Assembly: GCA_021741205.1 (NCBI GenBank)
Contig: JAIOYI010000002.1
Coordinates: 295,893-359,892, forward strand
Origin: Emcibacter sp.
GTDB taxonomy: Bacteria; Pseudomonadota; Alphaproteobacteria; Sphingomonadales; Emcibacteraceae
Length of the DNA: 64,000 nucleotides
Direction of reading: 5' to 3'
The translations under genes and the position numbers were made by a program. How positions within the stretch are numbered: position 1 is the stretch's first letter; each line of letters begins with the position of its first letter. The notes below the pieces were generated by a model. That model saw only the letters and a program-made list of their open reading frames with translations, did not search any database and was not told where the DNA came from. Below, piece by piece: positions 1 to 10,998 of the stretch.

Positions 1-709
1 GAGCCGCCGCATAAATCCGTAAAGTCACCCGTCTTTTCGAACCTGTCGTGAAAAAATCTTCCAAATAATCAAGATTTCCTGCAACAAGGGCAAAGAGATA
101 ACTCGGCTTTGGAAATGGATCATCCCAAAGAGCAAAATGGCGTCCCTTTGGCAACGTCCCCTCATCAATTTTATTACCATTAGACAATAAGACAGGAAAA
201 GAAGATTGATCGGCCTCGATCCGAACACGGTATGTGGCCATAACATCTGGTTGATCAAGAAAATAAGTGATCCGCCGAAATCCCTCAGCCTCACATTGGG
301 TGCAGTACATTCCCTTTGAAATATAAAGCCCCTCGAGTGCCGTATTGAGGGCAGGATTAATATCATTTTCTATTGTTAGTTCAAACTGTTGCGGGATTTT
401 TTTAATAATTAACCTATTATCGGAAACATCATAGTGATCTCTGGATAATGCCTCACCATTTATGGCTATAAAGGTGAGCGCCATATGATGTCCTTTAAGA
501 ATAAGCGAGGGATTTCTTTTTAAAAAATTTCCCTCGGAACCATTATATTTGATCAAGGTCTTTGCTTTTACATGAGTGACCCCATCCCGCAGATCAAAGG
601 AAAGGTCAACATGTTCAATAAAAAAATCAGGAGAATTATAATCCTTTAAATATTTTGTTTGGGGAGAAGATTTCTGCGTTGTGTGAACAGCCTTAGACGT
701 ATCAGACAT
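1..709 (-). CDS. pepN: Aminopeptidase N, N-terminal part (cut by window edge)
   Basis: This is the first 236 codons of an M1-family zinc aminopeptidase, which removes N-terminal residues from peptides in the cytoplasm. The reading frame stays open to base 1, so the catalytic HExxH part lies outside the window. What is visible is the N-terminal beta domain, with the family-typical stretches GLYISKGMYCTQCEAEGFRR and ITYFLDQPDVMATYRVRIEA, followed by LLSNGN and a substrate-anchoring region (YLFALVAGNL). The start is the ATG at 709. The next gene upstream, a sigma-54 response regulator, is read in the same direction and its stop lies about 40 bases away. The family call is firm; the gene is incomplete only because of the window edge. 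Confidence 0.93.
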   Translation of the reverse strand, partial: MSDTSKAVHTTQKSSPQTKYLKDYNSPDFFIEHVDLSFDLRDGVTHVKAKTLIKYNGSEGNFLKRNPSLILKGHHMALTFIAINGEALSRDHYDVSDNRLIIKKIPQQFELTIENDINPALNTALEGLYISKGMYCTQCEAEGFRRITYFLDQPDVMATYRVRIEADQSSFPVLLSNGNKIDEGTLPKGRHFALWDDPFPKPSYLFALVAGNLDYLEDFFTTGSKRRVTLRIYAAA

Positions 710-748
710 ATATTTTAATCCTTATAATTTTTTAATCTGATTATAATA

Positions 749-2158
749 TTAGGAATTATTATCCTGCCAAGACTTTATCTTGCGGTATAGGGTAGACGGA
801 TTTACATCCAAATACCCCGCAGCCCGTGAAATATTTCCGTTACAAATTTCGATTGCCTCTTCGATGATCTGTTTTTCCACTTCCCATAAAGGTCGTATTT
901 TATTGATATCTCGCCTATCATTTTTTGCTGTTAAATTTTCCCATTCATAATCATGTTGAGAAACTATGGCGTCCGACGAAAAATTTTGCGTTAATTCATT
1001 CAAAAAATCATTAGGCAACATATCTTTTTCGACGACTTCTCCTTCGTTAAGAACCACAACATTACGAATAATATTTTGCAATTGTCTCACGTTGCCAGGC
1101 CATGGATGTCTAAGAATAATATTTTCGACATTTGGGGAAAAACTTCTAAATATCTTACCTTCCTCTTCAGAAAATTTTCTAAGAAATTTTAGAGCAATTT
1201 CCAATTTATCCCTTCCACGTTCACGCAAAGAGGGCAATTTAAGAGGAATAACATTCAAACGATAGTATAAATCTTCTCTGAATAAACCCTTTTTTACCAT
1301 TTCAAGGGGGTCACGATTGGTGGCGCAAATATAACGGATATTTACAGTTTTAGTTGTTGAATCACCAACACGCTGAAAAGTACCAGATTGAATTAGTCTT
1401 AAGAATTTTGACTGAAGATTGATATCCATTTCACCAATCTCATCAAGAAACAATGTTCCGCCGTCCGCTCTTTCCGCTGCACCCATACGATCTGATACCG
1501 CCCCCGTGAAGGATCCTTTTACATGACCAAAAATCTCACTTTCCATAAGATCTTTCGGAATGGCGCTGCAATTTAATATCACCATTTCCTTATCTTTACG
1601 TGTACTTTTCTGATGAATGGCAATCGCACACAGCTCTTTTCCTGTGCCACTTTCCCCTGTTATAAAAACAGTGGCTGAACTTGTTGCCACATTATCAATA
1701 GTATCGTACAACTTCTGCATAACTTGCGAACTACCAAGCATGCCATTATATTCTGCAATACCAAACTGACTTTTATAGCTATTGACCATATGACGCAAAT
1801 ACATGCGCTCCATAGCATTGCGAACAGTGAGAACGAGACGATTTTGGTCAAACGGTTTTTGGAGATATTCAAAAGCACCAAGCCGCATGGCATCCACAAC
1901 GCGAGGAACAGATCCATAGGCCGTAATAACAATAACACAGCAATCAATAGCCTTATCAGAAATATATTGCAGAATATCCATACCATCAATATCTGGCAAA
2001 TTCATATCCAACAAAATTATAGAGGGATTATATATTGATAAATAAGAAAATGCCTCACGGCCCGTTGTTATATGGGTAATGTCAACCTTCTCCTCATGAA
2101 GATATTCTATATATATCTCCGCAAGTGCTGTGGTATCCTCAATGAGCAATAGGGGCAT
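749..2158 (-). CDS. LuxO-like sigma-54-dependent response regulator (NtrC family)
   Basis: This is a two-component activator of sigma-54 promoters, 469 residues from the ATG at 2158. The open frame runs on to a TTG at 2206, but the ATG places the receiver domain directly at the N terminus. Residues 3-120 are a receiver with an acidic pair near residue 7, phosphoacceptor D51 and the lysine in YLQKPF. Residues about 135-365 are an AAA+ domain with Walker A GESGTGKE, the sigma-54 contact loop written GSFTGA instead of GAFTGA, and Walker B GGTLFLDEIGEMD. The C terminus is a Fis-type helix-turn-helix (NISRAAGYLDVNPSTLYRKI). The sequence resembles Vibrio LuxO along its whole length. No partner histidine phosphotransferase is visible nearby, so the signal and targets are unknown. 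Confidence 0.9.
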   Translation of the reverse strand: MPLLLIEDTTALAEIYIEYLHEEKVDITHITTGREAFSYLSIYNPSIILLDMNLPDIDGMDILQYISDKAIDCCVIVITAYGSVPRVVDAMRLGAFEYLQKPFDQNRLVLTVRNAMERMYLRHMVNSYKSQFGIAEYNGMLGSSQVMQKLYDTIDNVATSSATVFITGESGTGKELCAIAIHQKSTRKDKEMVILNCSAIPKDLMESEIFGHVKGSFTGAVSDRMGAAERADGGTLFLDEIGEMDINLQSKFLRLIQSGTFQRVGDSTTKTVNIRYICATNRDPLEMVKKGLFREDLYYRLNVIPLKLPSLRERGRDKLEIALKFLRKFSEEEGKIFRSFSPNVENIILRHPWPGNVRQLQNIIRNVVVLNEGEVVEKDMLPNDFLNELTQNFSSDAIVSQHDYEWENLTAKNDRRDINKIRPLWEVEKQIIEEAIEICNGNISRAAGYLDVNPSTLYRKIKSWQDNNS

Positions 2159-2266
2159 TTTATTCACGACATTACGCCTTACCGAATTTAAAAAAGTTAA
2201 ACGCAACTGAATAATACTGACTAAAAAATGATTTATTACGTTTATTTATGATGTGGTATTTTTAAA

Positions 2267-2632
2267 TTAAACAACCTCACTAAATAAACGATCAACCTCA
2301 TCAACCATATCTTTTAGATGAAAAGGTTTTTGCAATATTTTGGAATTTACGGGACGATCTTTTGCCTTATCCATCGCTACGGCGGCAAAACCCGTAATAA
2401 ACATAACATTTAACGATGGCTGCATCTTTATCGCACGGCGTGCCAACTCAATACCATCCATCCCTGGCATAACAATGTCGGTCAGCAAAAGATCAAAACC
2501 ACCTCCAGCAAGAAAGGGCAAGGCATCCGTACCAAAAGCCACGGCGATAACCTGATAACCAGCTTTTTCAAGCGAATTTGCTAAAAAAGCTCTCATTGTA
2601 TCATCATCTTCAGCAAGCAAAATACGTGGCAC
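2267..2632 (-). CDS. cpdR: CpdR-type single-domain response regulator
   Basis: A 121-residue stand-alone receiver domain with no output domain. The acidic triad DDD (9-11), phosphoacceptor D52 in LLLTDIVMPGMDG, the ITGFAA segment and the conserved KPFHLKD near the C terminus are all visible. In alphaproteobacteria CpdR is controlled by the CckA-ChpT phosphorelay; in its unphosphorylated form it delivers ClpXP to substrates during the cell cycle. Length and the KPFHLKDMVDEV ending match CpdR better than CheY-like proteins. It is divergent from the N-formylglutamate amidohydrolase-like gene, a neighbour often found beside cpdR in this class. Function is transferred from the family. Confidence 0.88.
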   Translation of the reverse strand: MPRILLAEDDDTMRAFLANSLEKAGYQVIAVAFGTDALPFLAGGGFDLLLTDIVMPGMDGIELARRAIKMQPSLNVMFITGFAAVAMDKAKDRPVNSKILQKPFHLKDMVDEVDRLFSEVV

Positions 2633-2781
2633 AGTTTATAACCTTTATACATATAACATTAATGTTATACTCTATTATTCTAAATAACTATCAAGTGTAA
2701 ATAATTTAATAAATTTTTTTTTTAACAAACATAGTAATAATGTTTCATTAATGGAAAGGAAGAAGGAAGAATGAAAAAGAG

Positions 2782-3657
2782 ATGATCAATCCTTATTCAA
2801 TCCTTAAAGCTGGAAAGCACCAAAATGGGATTCTCTTCAATAGCCCCCATAGCGGTGTTTATCTTCCCGACCATTTTCTTGATCAAATATCCGTTGATCC
2901 ATCGCAACTTCCCTATTCCAGAGACAGTTTCATAGATCAACTTATCAAAGATACCATTATATTCGGTGCCACTAATTTTATCCAACATTATTGTCGTCTA
3001 TATGTGGATACCAATCGTTCTGCCCAAGAAATAGACCCTGAAATGTTTCACCTTCAGGATCAGAAATACAATTTTGAAAGAAATTATAAAGTTGCAAATG
3101 GTTTTGGAATTTTTGCCCGAAAAGACCATAATGGGTTTGATCTTTATAAAAAAAAATTACCCCCGTCCGAAATAGATTACAGAATAAATCAAGTCTATAA
3201 TCCTGTTCATAATGCCTTAAAGGCTGAACTTGAAAAGATTCATCATAGGAATGGCTATTATATTTTAATTGATTGTCATTCCATGCCATCTCATCGATTT
3301 ATTAATTTAAGACTTTCCCATCAAAATCAATCTGATTTGATTATTGGTAATAATTTCCATAAGAGCTGTAGCCACACCATAAGCCAATTCATCAAAAATT
3401 ATTTTACCGCATGCGGGTTAAAGGTTAGCTTTAACACACCCTATTCAGGGGGGTATAATACGCAGCATTATGGGAAATATCATAATAAACCCGAAAACAA
3501 ACACCATGCCATCCAACTCGAATTTAACCGAGCCCTCTATATGGATGAAGGAAAGCTTGAACCCCACTCAGGTTTTAGAGAACTCGAAAAATGTATAACA
3601 GGTCTTAGTGAAAGTTTAAGTCAAAACATAAATGAATATTTACCCGACAAGCCTTAG
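2782..3657 (+). CDS. N-formylglutamate amidohydrolase family protein
   Basis: A 291-residue member of the N-formylglutamate amidohydrolase/HutG-like zinc hydrolase family, which cleaves N-formylglutamate to formate and glutamate in histidine breakdown. Family marks are the N-terminal NSPHSGVYLPDHF, the RDSFIDQL acidic pair, the YVDTNRSAQEIDPEMF block, IDCHSMPSH in the middle (likely metal ligands) and QLEFNRALYMDE near the C terminus. No other hut genes are in the window, so the substrate may differ. The ATG at 2782 has only a weak AAAGAG in front; the purine-rich stretch further upstream may help. Its 3' end nearly abuts the convergent murJ. Confidence 0.8.
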   Translation: MINPYSILKAGKHQNGILFNSPHSGVYLPDHFLDQISVDPSQLPYSRDSFIDQLIKDTIIFGATNFIQHYCRLYVDTNRSAQEIDPEMFHLQDQKYNFERNYKVANGFGIFARKDHNGFDLYKKKLPPSEIDYRINQVYNPVHNALKAELEKIHHRNGYYILIDCHSMPSHRFINLRLSHQNQSDLIIGNNFHKSCSHTISQFIKNYFTACGLKVSFNTPYSGGYNTQHYGKYHNKPENKHHAIQLEFNRALYMDEGKLEPHSGFRELEKCITGLSESLSQNINEYLPDKP

Positions 3658-3661
3658 CTTT

Positions 3662-5206
3662 TTATTTCCGCCCCATAATGGCTTTTAGGTCTTCTGATTT
3701 TATAGCACCCAACATCCAAACAATAGCAAAATAACTGCCGATACCTGCGACAATTAAAATAATCAGACCAGAAATTTTTTCCCCCATATGCCCCATAAGC
3801 ATGTCTGAAATTTGCCCACTTACCCCCCACACAACGCCCGCCATAATGAGACTAGCCAATAAATATTTTCCAACCCGCACAATGACATTCATATCCAAAA
3901 CAAAATGTCCCCGCCGCATTAATCCCCCAGACAACAGAACAACATTTAACCATGCGGATATAGCCGTTGCCATAGCAAGCCCCACATGAGCGAAATACTG
4001 CATCAAAATTAAATTCAGGACAAAGTTTACCCCCAAAGATATGAGAGCAAATTTTACGGGAGTCTTGGTATCTTTACGGGCAAAATAACCCGGACTAAAT
4101 ATCTTTGCCAGAATATAAGCAGGCAATCCCGCAGAATAAGCCATCAAGGCATAAGCTGTCATCCAGCTGTCCTCTGCTGTAAAGGCATTGCGTTCAAATA
4201 AAACATGGATAAGTTGATAAGGAACAACCATAAAGGCCACCGCGGCGGGTATGGTAAAAAACAAACCAAGTTCGATGGCTCTATTCTGATTATAACTGAC
4301 CTTTTTTTCATCCCTTTCAGCAATATTACGGGCAAGCATAGGCAATAAAACAGTGCCAAGAGCAACCCCAATAACACCGATGGGCAACTGGTTTATTCTA
4401 TCGGCATAAAACAAAAATGAAATCGAACCTTCGGGCAAATGGGATGCGATGATCATATCCACCATAAGGTTAATTTGGATCACGCCCGCCCCTAAGGCTG
4501 CGGGCATCATAATGATCAACATTTCTTTTACCTTTGGCGTCATATGCGGCATAACAATTCTTATTTTAAAGCCAACCCTACGACAGGCAATATATAGCCA
4601 TATAAGCTGAATAAGACCCGCAACAGAGACGGCGATTGCCAAGGCATGCGCCGGTGTCTCCAATTGTGATGAAAAGAAAATTAAGGCAATAATCATGCAA
4701 AGATTTAAAATAATGGGGGTTGCTGCGGTCTCTGAAAATTTTCCAAGGGCATTTAATATACCGCCAAAGAAAGACACCAGACTGATAAAGAATAAAAATG
4801 GAAAGGTAATTCTGGTCAATAATACGGCCAATTGAAATTTAGTTTCATCATCACTAAAACCTCCTGCCAAAATGTAAATCACACCAGGAGCAAATAATTC
4901 CATACCACCCACAAGGATTAAAAGTACCACAATAAGGCTTGAAAAAGTCGCTTCAGCAAAACTCAAGGCCTCTTCTTTGCCGTCTTGGCTTAGGGTCGCC
5001 GTAAAAACGGGGACAAAAGATGCACTAAAGGCACCCTCCGCAAATAACCGTCGGAAAAAATTAGGGAGTTTTAAAGCCACAAAGAAACAATCCGCAACCA
5101 GACCCGCCCCAAGAATAGACGCCGATAAAATATCCCGTACAAATCCTAATATGCGGCTAATAAATGTGAGACTGCTGAATATGGCCACGGCCTTTGCAAT
5201 ACGCAT
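3662..5206 (-). CDS. murJ: Lipid II flippase MurJ
   Basis: A 514-residue polytopic inner-membrane protein of the MVF/MurJ family, which moves the peptidoglycan precursor lipid II across the cytoplasmic membrane. The N terminus (SRILGFVRDILSASILGAG, then ADCFFVALKLPNFFRRLFAE and GAFSASFVP) is the family signature and carries conserved arginines of the central cavity. About fourteen hydrophobic segments follow, as expected for the family. The start ATG at 5206 is preceded by a GGATG ribosome-binding site. It lies 33 bases downstream of glnD on the same strand and is probably the last gene of a mutS-glnD-murJ transcription unit. Confidence 0.96.
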   Translation of the reverse strand: MRIAKAVAIFSSLTFISRILGFVRDILSASILGAGLVADCFFVALKLPNFFRRLFAEGAFSASFVPVFTATLSQDGKEEALSFAEATFSSLIVVLLILVGGMELFAPGVIYILAGGFSDDETKFQLAVLLTRITFPFLFFISLVSFFGGILNALGKFSETAATPIILNLCMIIALIFFSSQLETPAHALAIAVSVAGLIQLIWLYIACRRVGFKIRIVMPHMTPKVKEMLIIMMPAALGAGVIQINLMVDMIIASHLPEGSISFLFYADRINQLPIGVIGVALGTVLLPMLARNIAERDEKKVSYNQNRAIELGLFFTIPAAVAFMVVPYQLIHVLFERNAFTAEDSWMTAYALMAYSAGLPAYILAKIFSPGYFARKDTKTPVKFALISLGVNFVLNLILMQYFAHVGLAMATAISAWLNVVLLSGGLMRRGHFVLDMNVIVRVGKYLLASLIMAGVVWGVSGQISDMLMGHMGEKISGLIILIVAGIGSYFAIVWMLGAIKSEDLKAIMGRK

Positions 5207-5239
5207 ATCAGAAAAACATCCTTTGTTGATTATTATTAA

Positions 5240-8011
5240 TCACTTAACATGCGTCCTTGGTCCATTATGTTTATTAGCTGGCGTTATACCGACCATAAGA
5301 GCCTCCAAAAGCTTTTCTTTTATTTTTTTCAATTTATGTTCATTATCAATTTTATGACCGAACAAATCACAAATAAAGAACACCGTTACCGCCCGTTCGC
5401 CAAAGGTTGCTATATGCGCACTGCCAATGGAAAGTTTTAAATCAACTAAGGCTTGAGAAAGCATATAAAGAAATCCTGGCCGATCAAGCCCGTTCAATTC
5501 AACAACCGTATAGCGGTTACTGGCCTTGTTATCGATAAGAACACGAGGTTCCACGGTAAATACTTCGGCTTTTTTTGATCGCTTTCTAAGAGCGGCCAGT
5601 TCATCACGGGGCAATAACTCTCCCGCAAGTGTCCTTGCGATTGTTTTTTTGAGCCTTTCAAGTTTATGTTTGTCCCGATAAATTCCTCCATCGGCCTCTT
5701 GTATCCAAAACGTATCCAAGGCCATACCATCCTTGGTGGTGAATATCCTTGCATCCTGTATAGAAGCACCGCACACAGCAATAGCCCCCGTCATGCGCGC
5801 AAAAAGGCCAGGATGATCTTGGGCATAGATGGTTAATTCTGAAATATTTTTAAATTCATCCACATGAATATTAATGGTGAGTTTATCATCACGCTTATCT
5901 GACGTATCGATCATACGGGCGTTTCTGACTTGATTTTCATGATTTACTGCCAACCAATAAGATTCGTAAAAACGCCCACAAAAGGCCGAAAATTGTGCCT
6001 CCGTCCAATCCGTAAGTTCAGCCCGCAACTTATGTTTGACATCCTCTATGCGTTGCTTATTGCCATGTTCAACCTGCCCCCCAAGCAAATATTCCTCTGC
6101 CTTGTAATAAAGATCTCGAAGTAGCTGACCTTTCCAGCCATTCCATATTTTTGGTCCTACCGCACGAATATCCACAACCGTTAAAATAAGGAGCAACCTT
6201 AAACGTTCGGGACTTTGAATGATCTTTGCGCAATCTTCAATGGTTTTTGGGTCATTTAAATCACGTTTAAAAGCCACATGGGTCATCAAAAGATGTTGAC
6301 GAACCAGCCATGCCACAGTCTCTGTTTGAGCAGATGTAAGGCCCAATCTCGGACAAAGCTTTTTCGCTACCTGTTCCCCTAATACAGAATGATCACCCTT
6401 ACGCCCCTTAGCAATATCATGCAACATAACCGCCACATAAAGCACCTTTCTCGACAACACCTTATGGATGATTTCATTGGACAAGGGATGATCATTAGCC
6501 AAAATTCCTTGTTCTAACTCGGACAATAATTCAATGGCTCGGATGGTATGTTCATCTACGGTATAAACATGATACATATCATATTGCATCTGGGCGACAA
6601 CACGGCCAAAGTCCGGTATAAATTTACCAAATATGCCAGCCTCATTCAATAATCTCAGAATAAATCCGGGGCCTTTTTCATAGGTCAGAATTTCCACAAA
6701 CAAATTATTGGCAATGGGATCTTTTTGCAGTTTTTTATTAATTAAGTCCAGATTTTGACGAATAAGGCGCATGGCTTTTGGGTGAATATCCAAATTATTT
6801 TTTTGTGCCACATGAAAAATTTGGATTATCGACAATGGATTTTCTCTTAACGCTTCAGAAGATGTCAAGGTTATACGGCTGCCCTCGATAGGAAAGCCTT
6901 CTATCTTTCGCTTGCGGAGCCCAAGTTTTGGCATTCTAATCATGGGTTTACGCTTATGCTCATCCTCAAGATAGGCACAATATATCCGCGTGAGATCACC
7001 CACGGTCTTTGCCGTCAAAAAGAAATGTTTCATAAAACGTTCTACACCCGACAATCCAGCTCTATCAGCATATCCTAGTCGTTCAGCAATAGTTTTTTGC
7101 ACCCCAAAAGAAATTCTCTCTTCCGCACGCCCTGACAGATAATGCAGATGAAAGCGCACAGTAGATAAGAAATTATAAGCCTTTTGGAATTGTTTATAAT
7201 CACTGGCAGAGAAAACCCCCTTTTCCACCACCTCTGAGACATCATCAACACCATAAATATATTTGGATATCCAGTATAGGGTTTGTAAATCCCGAAGTCC
7301 GCCCTTACCCTCCTTGATATTCGGTTCCACCACATAGCGAGCTTGTCCTAATTTCACATGGCGTTCGTCTCTCTCAGCCAATTTTTCCTCAACAAATTCC
7401 GGTTCAGTACCCGAAATAACATCCTTGTAATAATGTTCAACAAATTCGTTATATAGGGACATATCAGCACAGATATATCGAGCCTCGAGAAGAGATGTTT
7501 TGATGGTTAGATCCTGTTTGGATAGCCGTATACATTCTGCCACGGTACGCACTGCATGCCCCACTTTTAAACCAATATCCCAGAGCATATAGAGGATAAA
7601 CTCTACGACCTGTTCCCCCCAAGGTGTTTGTTTGTAAGGCAATAAGAATAATAAATCCACGTCAGAGTATGGCGCCATATCCGCACGGCCATAACCACCA
7701 ATCGCAACCAGACTTACTTTTTCACTTAAGGTTCTATTTTCTATAGGCAGAATAAATTCTGTTGTTATTTCATAAAGTTGGATGATAATTTCATCGGTCA
7801 AGAATGTTTGGGCAGACACAAGTGGTTTACCATTCCCGCCATTCTCACAACGCATTTGAATTTCATCAAATCCCTTTTGATAAAATTCTTTAAACAATTC
7901 AAGTAAGGCAGGTCTTATATTTGAAGAAGAGAAATCCTTCTTAAGCTGTGAAAGTTTTTTCTTAAAATCCTTGCCATCAAAAACTTGTTTATGTTTTCTA
8001 ACCTTAATCAT
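5240..8011 (-). CDS. glnD: Bifunctional uridylyltransferase/uridylyl-removing enzyme GlnD
   Basis: A full-length 923-residue nitrogen sensor that uridylylates PII proteins when glutamine is low and deuridylylates them when it is high. Domains in order: a nucleotidyltransferase with [19 protein letters not shown] (the DxD is the metal site), a GlnE-like helical part, an HD hydrolase domain with [15 protein letters not shown], and two C-terminal ACT domains (starting near [18 protein letters not shown] and [18 protein letters not shown]) that bind glutamine. Its start overlaps the mutS stop by 8 bases, so translation is probably coupled. Position before murJ is common in this class. Confidence 0.97.
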   Translation of the reverse strand: MIKVRKHKQVFDGKDFKKKLSQLKKDFSSSNIRPALLELFKEFYQKGFDEIQMRCENGGNGKPLVSAQTFLTDEIIIQLYEITTEFILPIENRTLSEKVSLVAIGGYGRADMAPYSDVDLLFLLPYKQTPWGEQVVEFILYMLWDIGLKVGHAVRTVAECIRLSKQDLTIKTSLLEARYICADMSLYNEFVEHYYKDVISGTEPEFVEEKLAERDERHVKLGQARYVVEPNIKEGKGGLRDLQTLYWISKYIYGVDDVSEVVEKGVFSASDYKQFQKAYNFLSTVRFHLHYLSGRAEERISFGVQKTIAERLGYADRAGLSGVERFMKHFFLTAKTVGDLTRIYCAYLEDEHKRKPMIRMPKLGLRKRKIEGFPIEGSRITLTSSEALRENPLSIIQIFHVAQKNNLDIHPKAMRLIRQNLDLINKKLQKDPIANNLFVEILTYEKGPGFILRLLNEAGIFGKFIPDFGRVVAQMQYDMYHVYTVDEHTIRAIELLSELEQGILANDHPLSNEIIHKVLSRKVLYVAVMLHDIAKGRKGDHSVLGEQVAKKLCPRLGLTSAQTETVAWLVRQHLLMTHVAFKRDLNDPKTIEDCAKIIQSPERLRLLLILTVVDIRAVGPKIWNGWKGQLLRDLYYKAEEYLLGGQVEHGNKQRIEDVKHKLRAELTDWTEAQFSAFCGRFYESYWLAVNHENQVRNARMIDTSDKRDDKLTINIHVDEFKNISELTIYAQDHPGLFARMTGAIAVCGASIQDARIFTTKDGMALDTFWIQEADGGIYRDKHKLERLKKTIARTLAGELLPRDELAALRKRSKKAEVFTVEPRVLIDNKASNRYTVVELNGLDRPGFLYMLSQALVDLKLSIGSAHIATFGERAVTVFFICDLFGHKIDNEHKLKKIKEKLLEALMVGITPANKHNGPRTHVK

Positions 8012-10745
8012 GTTTTTGCAACTTCTTTAATTGATATATCATGTCCATCGCTTCTCTTGGTGTAAGGTCATCAGGATTAAGACCATTGAGCATAGCCGTT
8101 ATTTTTGCCGTTGTACTATTCTTATCTTCCTCTTTTGCTTCAATTTTAGTTTTCATCACCGAGAATAAAGGCAAATCATTGGCAAGATCATCTATTTTCT
8201 GACCTTTGGCGACGCCCTGCCCTTCCTGCTCTAAGCTGTGAAGCACTTGAGTAGCACGCTCAATAACAATTTTGGGCAATCCCGCAAGTTTAGCAACCTG
8301 TATACCATAGGAACGGTCAGCAGAACCTGCGGCAACCTCGTGCAAGAAAATAATTTCGCCTTGCCAATCCTTAACCTTCATATAATGCAAGGCCATATTG
8401 CTCAGTTTCGCTGATAATGCGGTCATTTCATGATAATGCGTTGCAAATAATGCCCGACATTTGTTGACTTCGTGAATATGCTCAACGGCCGCCCATGCAA
8501 TGGACAGACCATCATATGTCGCCGTTCCACGGCCAATTTCATCAAGGATAACCAATGATCTTTCACTGGATTGATTGAGGATTGCTGCCGTTTCAACCAT
8601 TTCAACCATAAAGGTTGAACGGCCACGCGCCAAATCATCAGAAGCCCCAACACGACTAAACAACCGATCTACAAGGCCAATATGAGCAGATTTAGCGGGA
8701 ACAAAGCTTCCCATTTGGGCCATAAGAACGATAAGTGCATTCTGACGTAAAAAAGTACTTTTTCCCGCCATGTTGGGCCCTGTTATCAGCCACAATCGGT
8801 TGCCAGGGCTAAGATTACAATCATTGGACACAAAATGCTCCGCATGGGTCTTTTCCAAAGCAGCCTCGACCACGGAATGACGGCCATTTTCAATGTCAAA
8901 AATCAGACTGTCATCCACCTTTGGTCGGCAATAGTTTTTTTCTGCGGCCAATTGTGCGAGCGCAGAAGCCACATCCAACTGTGCTATACTCTGGGATGCA
9001 AGACTTATGGCTTGCCAGTTATTTAATACAACACCGACCAATTCTTCATAAATTTCATGCTCCAGTGCCAAGGCTCTGTCTGCTGCTTGACCTATTTTTT
9101 CGGCCAATTTTGCAAGCTCATTGCTGCTAAATCTTGCCACATTAGCTAACGTCTGACGATGGATAAAATCCTCATTCAGGGGCGGTGCCATAAGCTTGTC
9201 GGAGTGCAAAGATGTTACTTCGACAAAATAGCCCAATACATTATTATATTTAATTTTTAATCCATTCACACCAGAAAGATCACGATATTTTACCTCTAGG
9301 GCTAAAATCAATCTCTTGCTTTCGCTAGACAACATACGAAATTCATCAAGGGCCGCATGATAGCTTTTCGCAATAAAATTACCGTCTCTTATGATGGTGG
9401 GGAGATCCTGCGCCAAGGCTCTCGTCAATAAACCAATAATGTCTTGATGGGACCCTAAATTTTGTAAGATTACCCCCATATCCTCTGGCAAAGTCATCGG
9501 ATTAATTGTCATCCCCGTCTGGAAATTATATTTTATCTCTGCCGCCTGTTTTAAACCATCCCGAACGGCGGCAAGATCACGGGGGCCGCCCCGTCCCACA
9601 GAAAGACGCGACATCGCCCGCTCCAAATCTGGACAATGTTTCAAAATGTCTCTTATTTTATGGCGAAAAGATTCATGATCACAAAAGGTCGATACCAAAT
9701 CAAGACGACGGCTAATTTCCGCAACATTCATCAACGGCGCATTCAGACGATTATGCAGTAACCGTGACCCACCACCCGTTATCGTCCGATCAATACTGTT
9801 AAGGAGGCTACCCTGCCGTGATCCTGATAAGGTATGAGTGATCTCAAGATTACGTCTTGTGGCACCATCAATGATCATAGAGCTGTTATCACTCATAACA
9901 TTGGGATAGGCAATTTTAGGAAGTTTTCCCTTTTGGGTTTCCTGTAAATAGCTGATCAAGGCGCCACATGCCGATAAGGCGGCACGACTAAAATCGCCCA
10001 ATCCCTCTAATATGGTCATACCAAATATTTCTTTAAGTGTGATCTCGGCACGACCACTATCAAAACTTGTATTATCCACAAAACTTAAAATAGGCTGCCA
10101 ATCATTAAGCACTTCAGATAATTCTTTTGATTCCATAAGCTTTGACGATAAAATTATTTCCCCCGCCCGAAGCCGTGACAATTCAGCCTCAAGCGTATCA
10201 AGGCCCAAATTTGTCACAAAGAAATCACCTGTTGAAATATCAAGCCATGCCAGAGCGTAATTTGTCTGTACCCGTGTTAGAGCCGCAAGAAAATTATTCT
10301 GTTTGGCATCCAGAAGATTTTCTTCTGTGATTGTTCCCGGTGTCACGAGCCGCACAACATCTCGCTTAACCACAGATTTATATCCCCGCTTTTTTGCCTC
10401 AGACGGGTCTTCCATCTGCTCGCAAACCGCAACCTTAAAACCCTTTTTAATCAGTCTGGAAAGATAAGTTTCAGAGGCATGTACAGGAACACCACACATA
10501 GGAATATCGTCACCGTTATGTTTTCCCCGCTTAGTCAGGGTAATATCCAGTGCCTCAGAAGCCTTTACCGCATCATCAAAGAAAAGTTCGTAAAAATCTC
10601 CCATGCGATAAAATAACAAATATTCCTGATGCTTACTCTTAAGTTTTAAAAATTGCACCATCATAGGCGTAACAGCAGAATCGATGTCAGCTTTTTGACT
10701 TAATTTTTTCTTATTATTATTTTGTAGTGTTAAAGTATCCGTCAT
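8004..10745 (-). CDS. mutS: DNA mismatch repair protein MutS
   Basis: A 913-residue mismatch-recognition ATPase. The N-terminal mismatch-binding domain has the diagnostic FYELFFDDA motif (the Phe-x-Glu that wedges into the mismatch), preceded by [16 protein letters not shown]. The C-terminal ATPase has Walker [14 protein letters not shown], the [20 protein letters not shown] loop, Walker [17 protein letters not shown] and the FATHYHEM switch. The open frame starts at a TTG at 10757, but the ATG at 10745 behind a weak GAAGA is preferred. The gene is divergent from maeB and heads the mutS-glnD-murJ unit. Confidence 0.96.
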   Translation of the reverse strand: MTDTLTLQNNNKKKLSQKADIDSAVTPMMVQFLKLKSKHQEYLLFYRMGDFYELFFDDAVKASEALDITLTKRGKHNGDDIPMCGVPVHASETYLSRLIKKGFKVAVCEQMEDPSEAKKRGYKSVVKRDVVRLVTPGTITEENLLDAKQNNFLAALTRVQTNYALAWLDISTGDFFVTNLGLDTLEAELSRLRAGEIILSSKLMESKELSEVLNDWQPILSFVDNTSFDSGRAEITLKEIFGMTILEGLGDFSRAALSACGALISYLQETQKGKLPKIAYPNVMSDNSSMIIDGATRRNLEITHTLSGSRQGSLLNSIDRTITGGGSRLLHNRLNAPLMNVAEISRRLDLVSTFCDHESFRHKIRDILKHCPDLERAMSRLSVGRGGPRDLAAVRDGLKQAAEIKYNFQTGMTINPMTLPEDMGVILQNLGSHQDIIGLLTRALAQDLPTIIRDGNFIAKSYHAALDEFRMLSSESKRLILALEVKYRDLSGVNGLKIKYNNVLGYFVEVTSLHSDKLMAPPLNEDFIHRQTLANVARFSSNELAKLAEKIGQAADRALALEHEIYEELVGVVLNNWQAISLASQSIAQLDVASALAQLAAEKNYCRPKVDDSLIFDIENGRHSVVEAALEKTHAEHFVSNDCNLSPGNRLWLITGPNMAGKSTFLRQNALIVLMAQMGSFVPAKSAHIGLVDRLFSRVGASDDLARGRSTFMVEMVETAAILNQSSERSLVILDEIGRGTATYDGLSIAWAAVEHIHEVNKCRALFATHYHEMTALSAKLSNMALHYMKVKDWQGEIIFLHEVAAGSADRSYGIQVAKLAGLPKIVIERATQVLHSLEQEGQGVAKGQKIDDLANDLPLFSVMKTKIEAKEEDKNSTTAKITAMLNGLNPDDLTPREAMDMIYQLKKLQKHD

Positions 10746-10998
10746 ATAATTCTTCAATTTTAAAATATAAATAAACTATTTTAGTATTTACAAATAATAT
10801 AATTACAATATATACATCAAAAACGTAATATTATTTATTTCATTGAATATTGTCCACTATAGTATTTTATTGTTCATGGGATATATTATTATGCATTTAA
10901 GATGGAAACACTTTATCTGTTCCGCGTCGGGAAAGCAATTTTTCTAGGCGAAACAAAAAAGCGAAAAATAAAAATAAATAAACAAAAGGACGGAAAAT

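Noticed and set aside
25..366. 113-codon minus-strand frame at the left edge
   Set aside because: It is out of frame with pepN, whose reading frame covers the same bases and runs off the window.
10891..10947. Leader peptide before maeB
   Set aside because: A short frame exists but has no convincing ribosome-binding site and ends about 50 bases before maeB without coupling.
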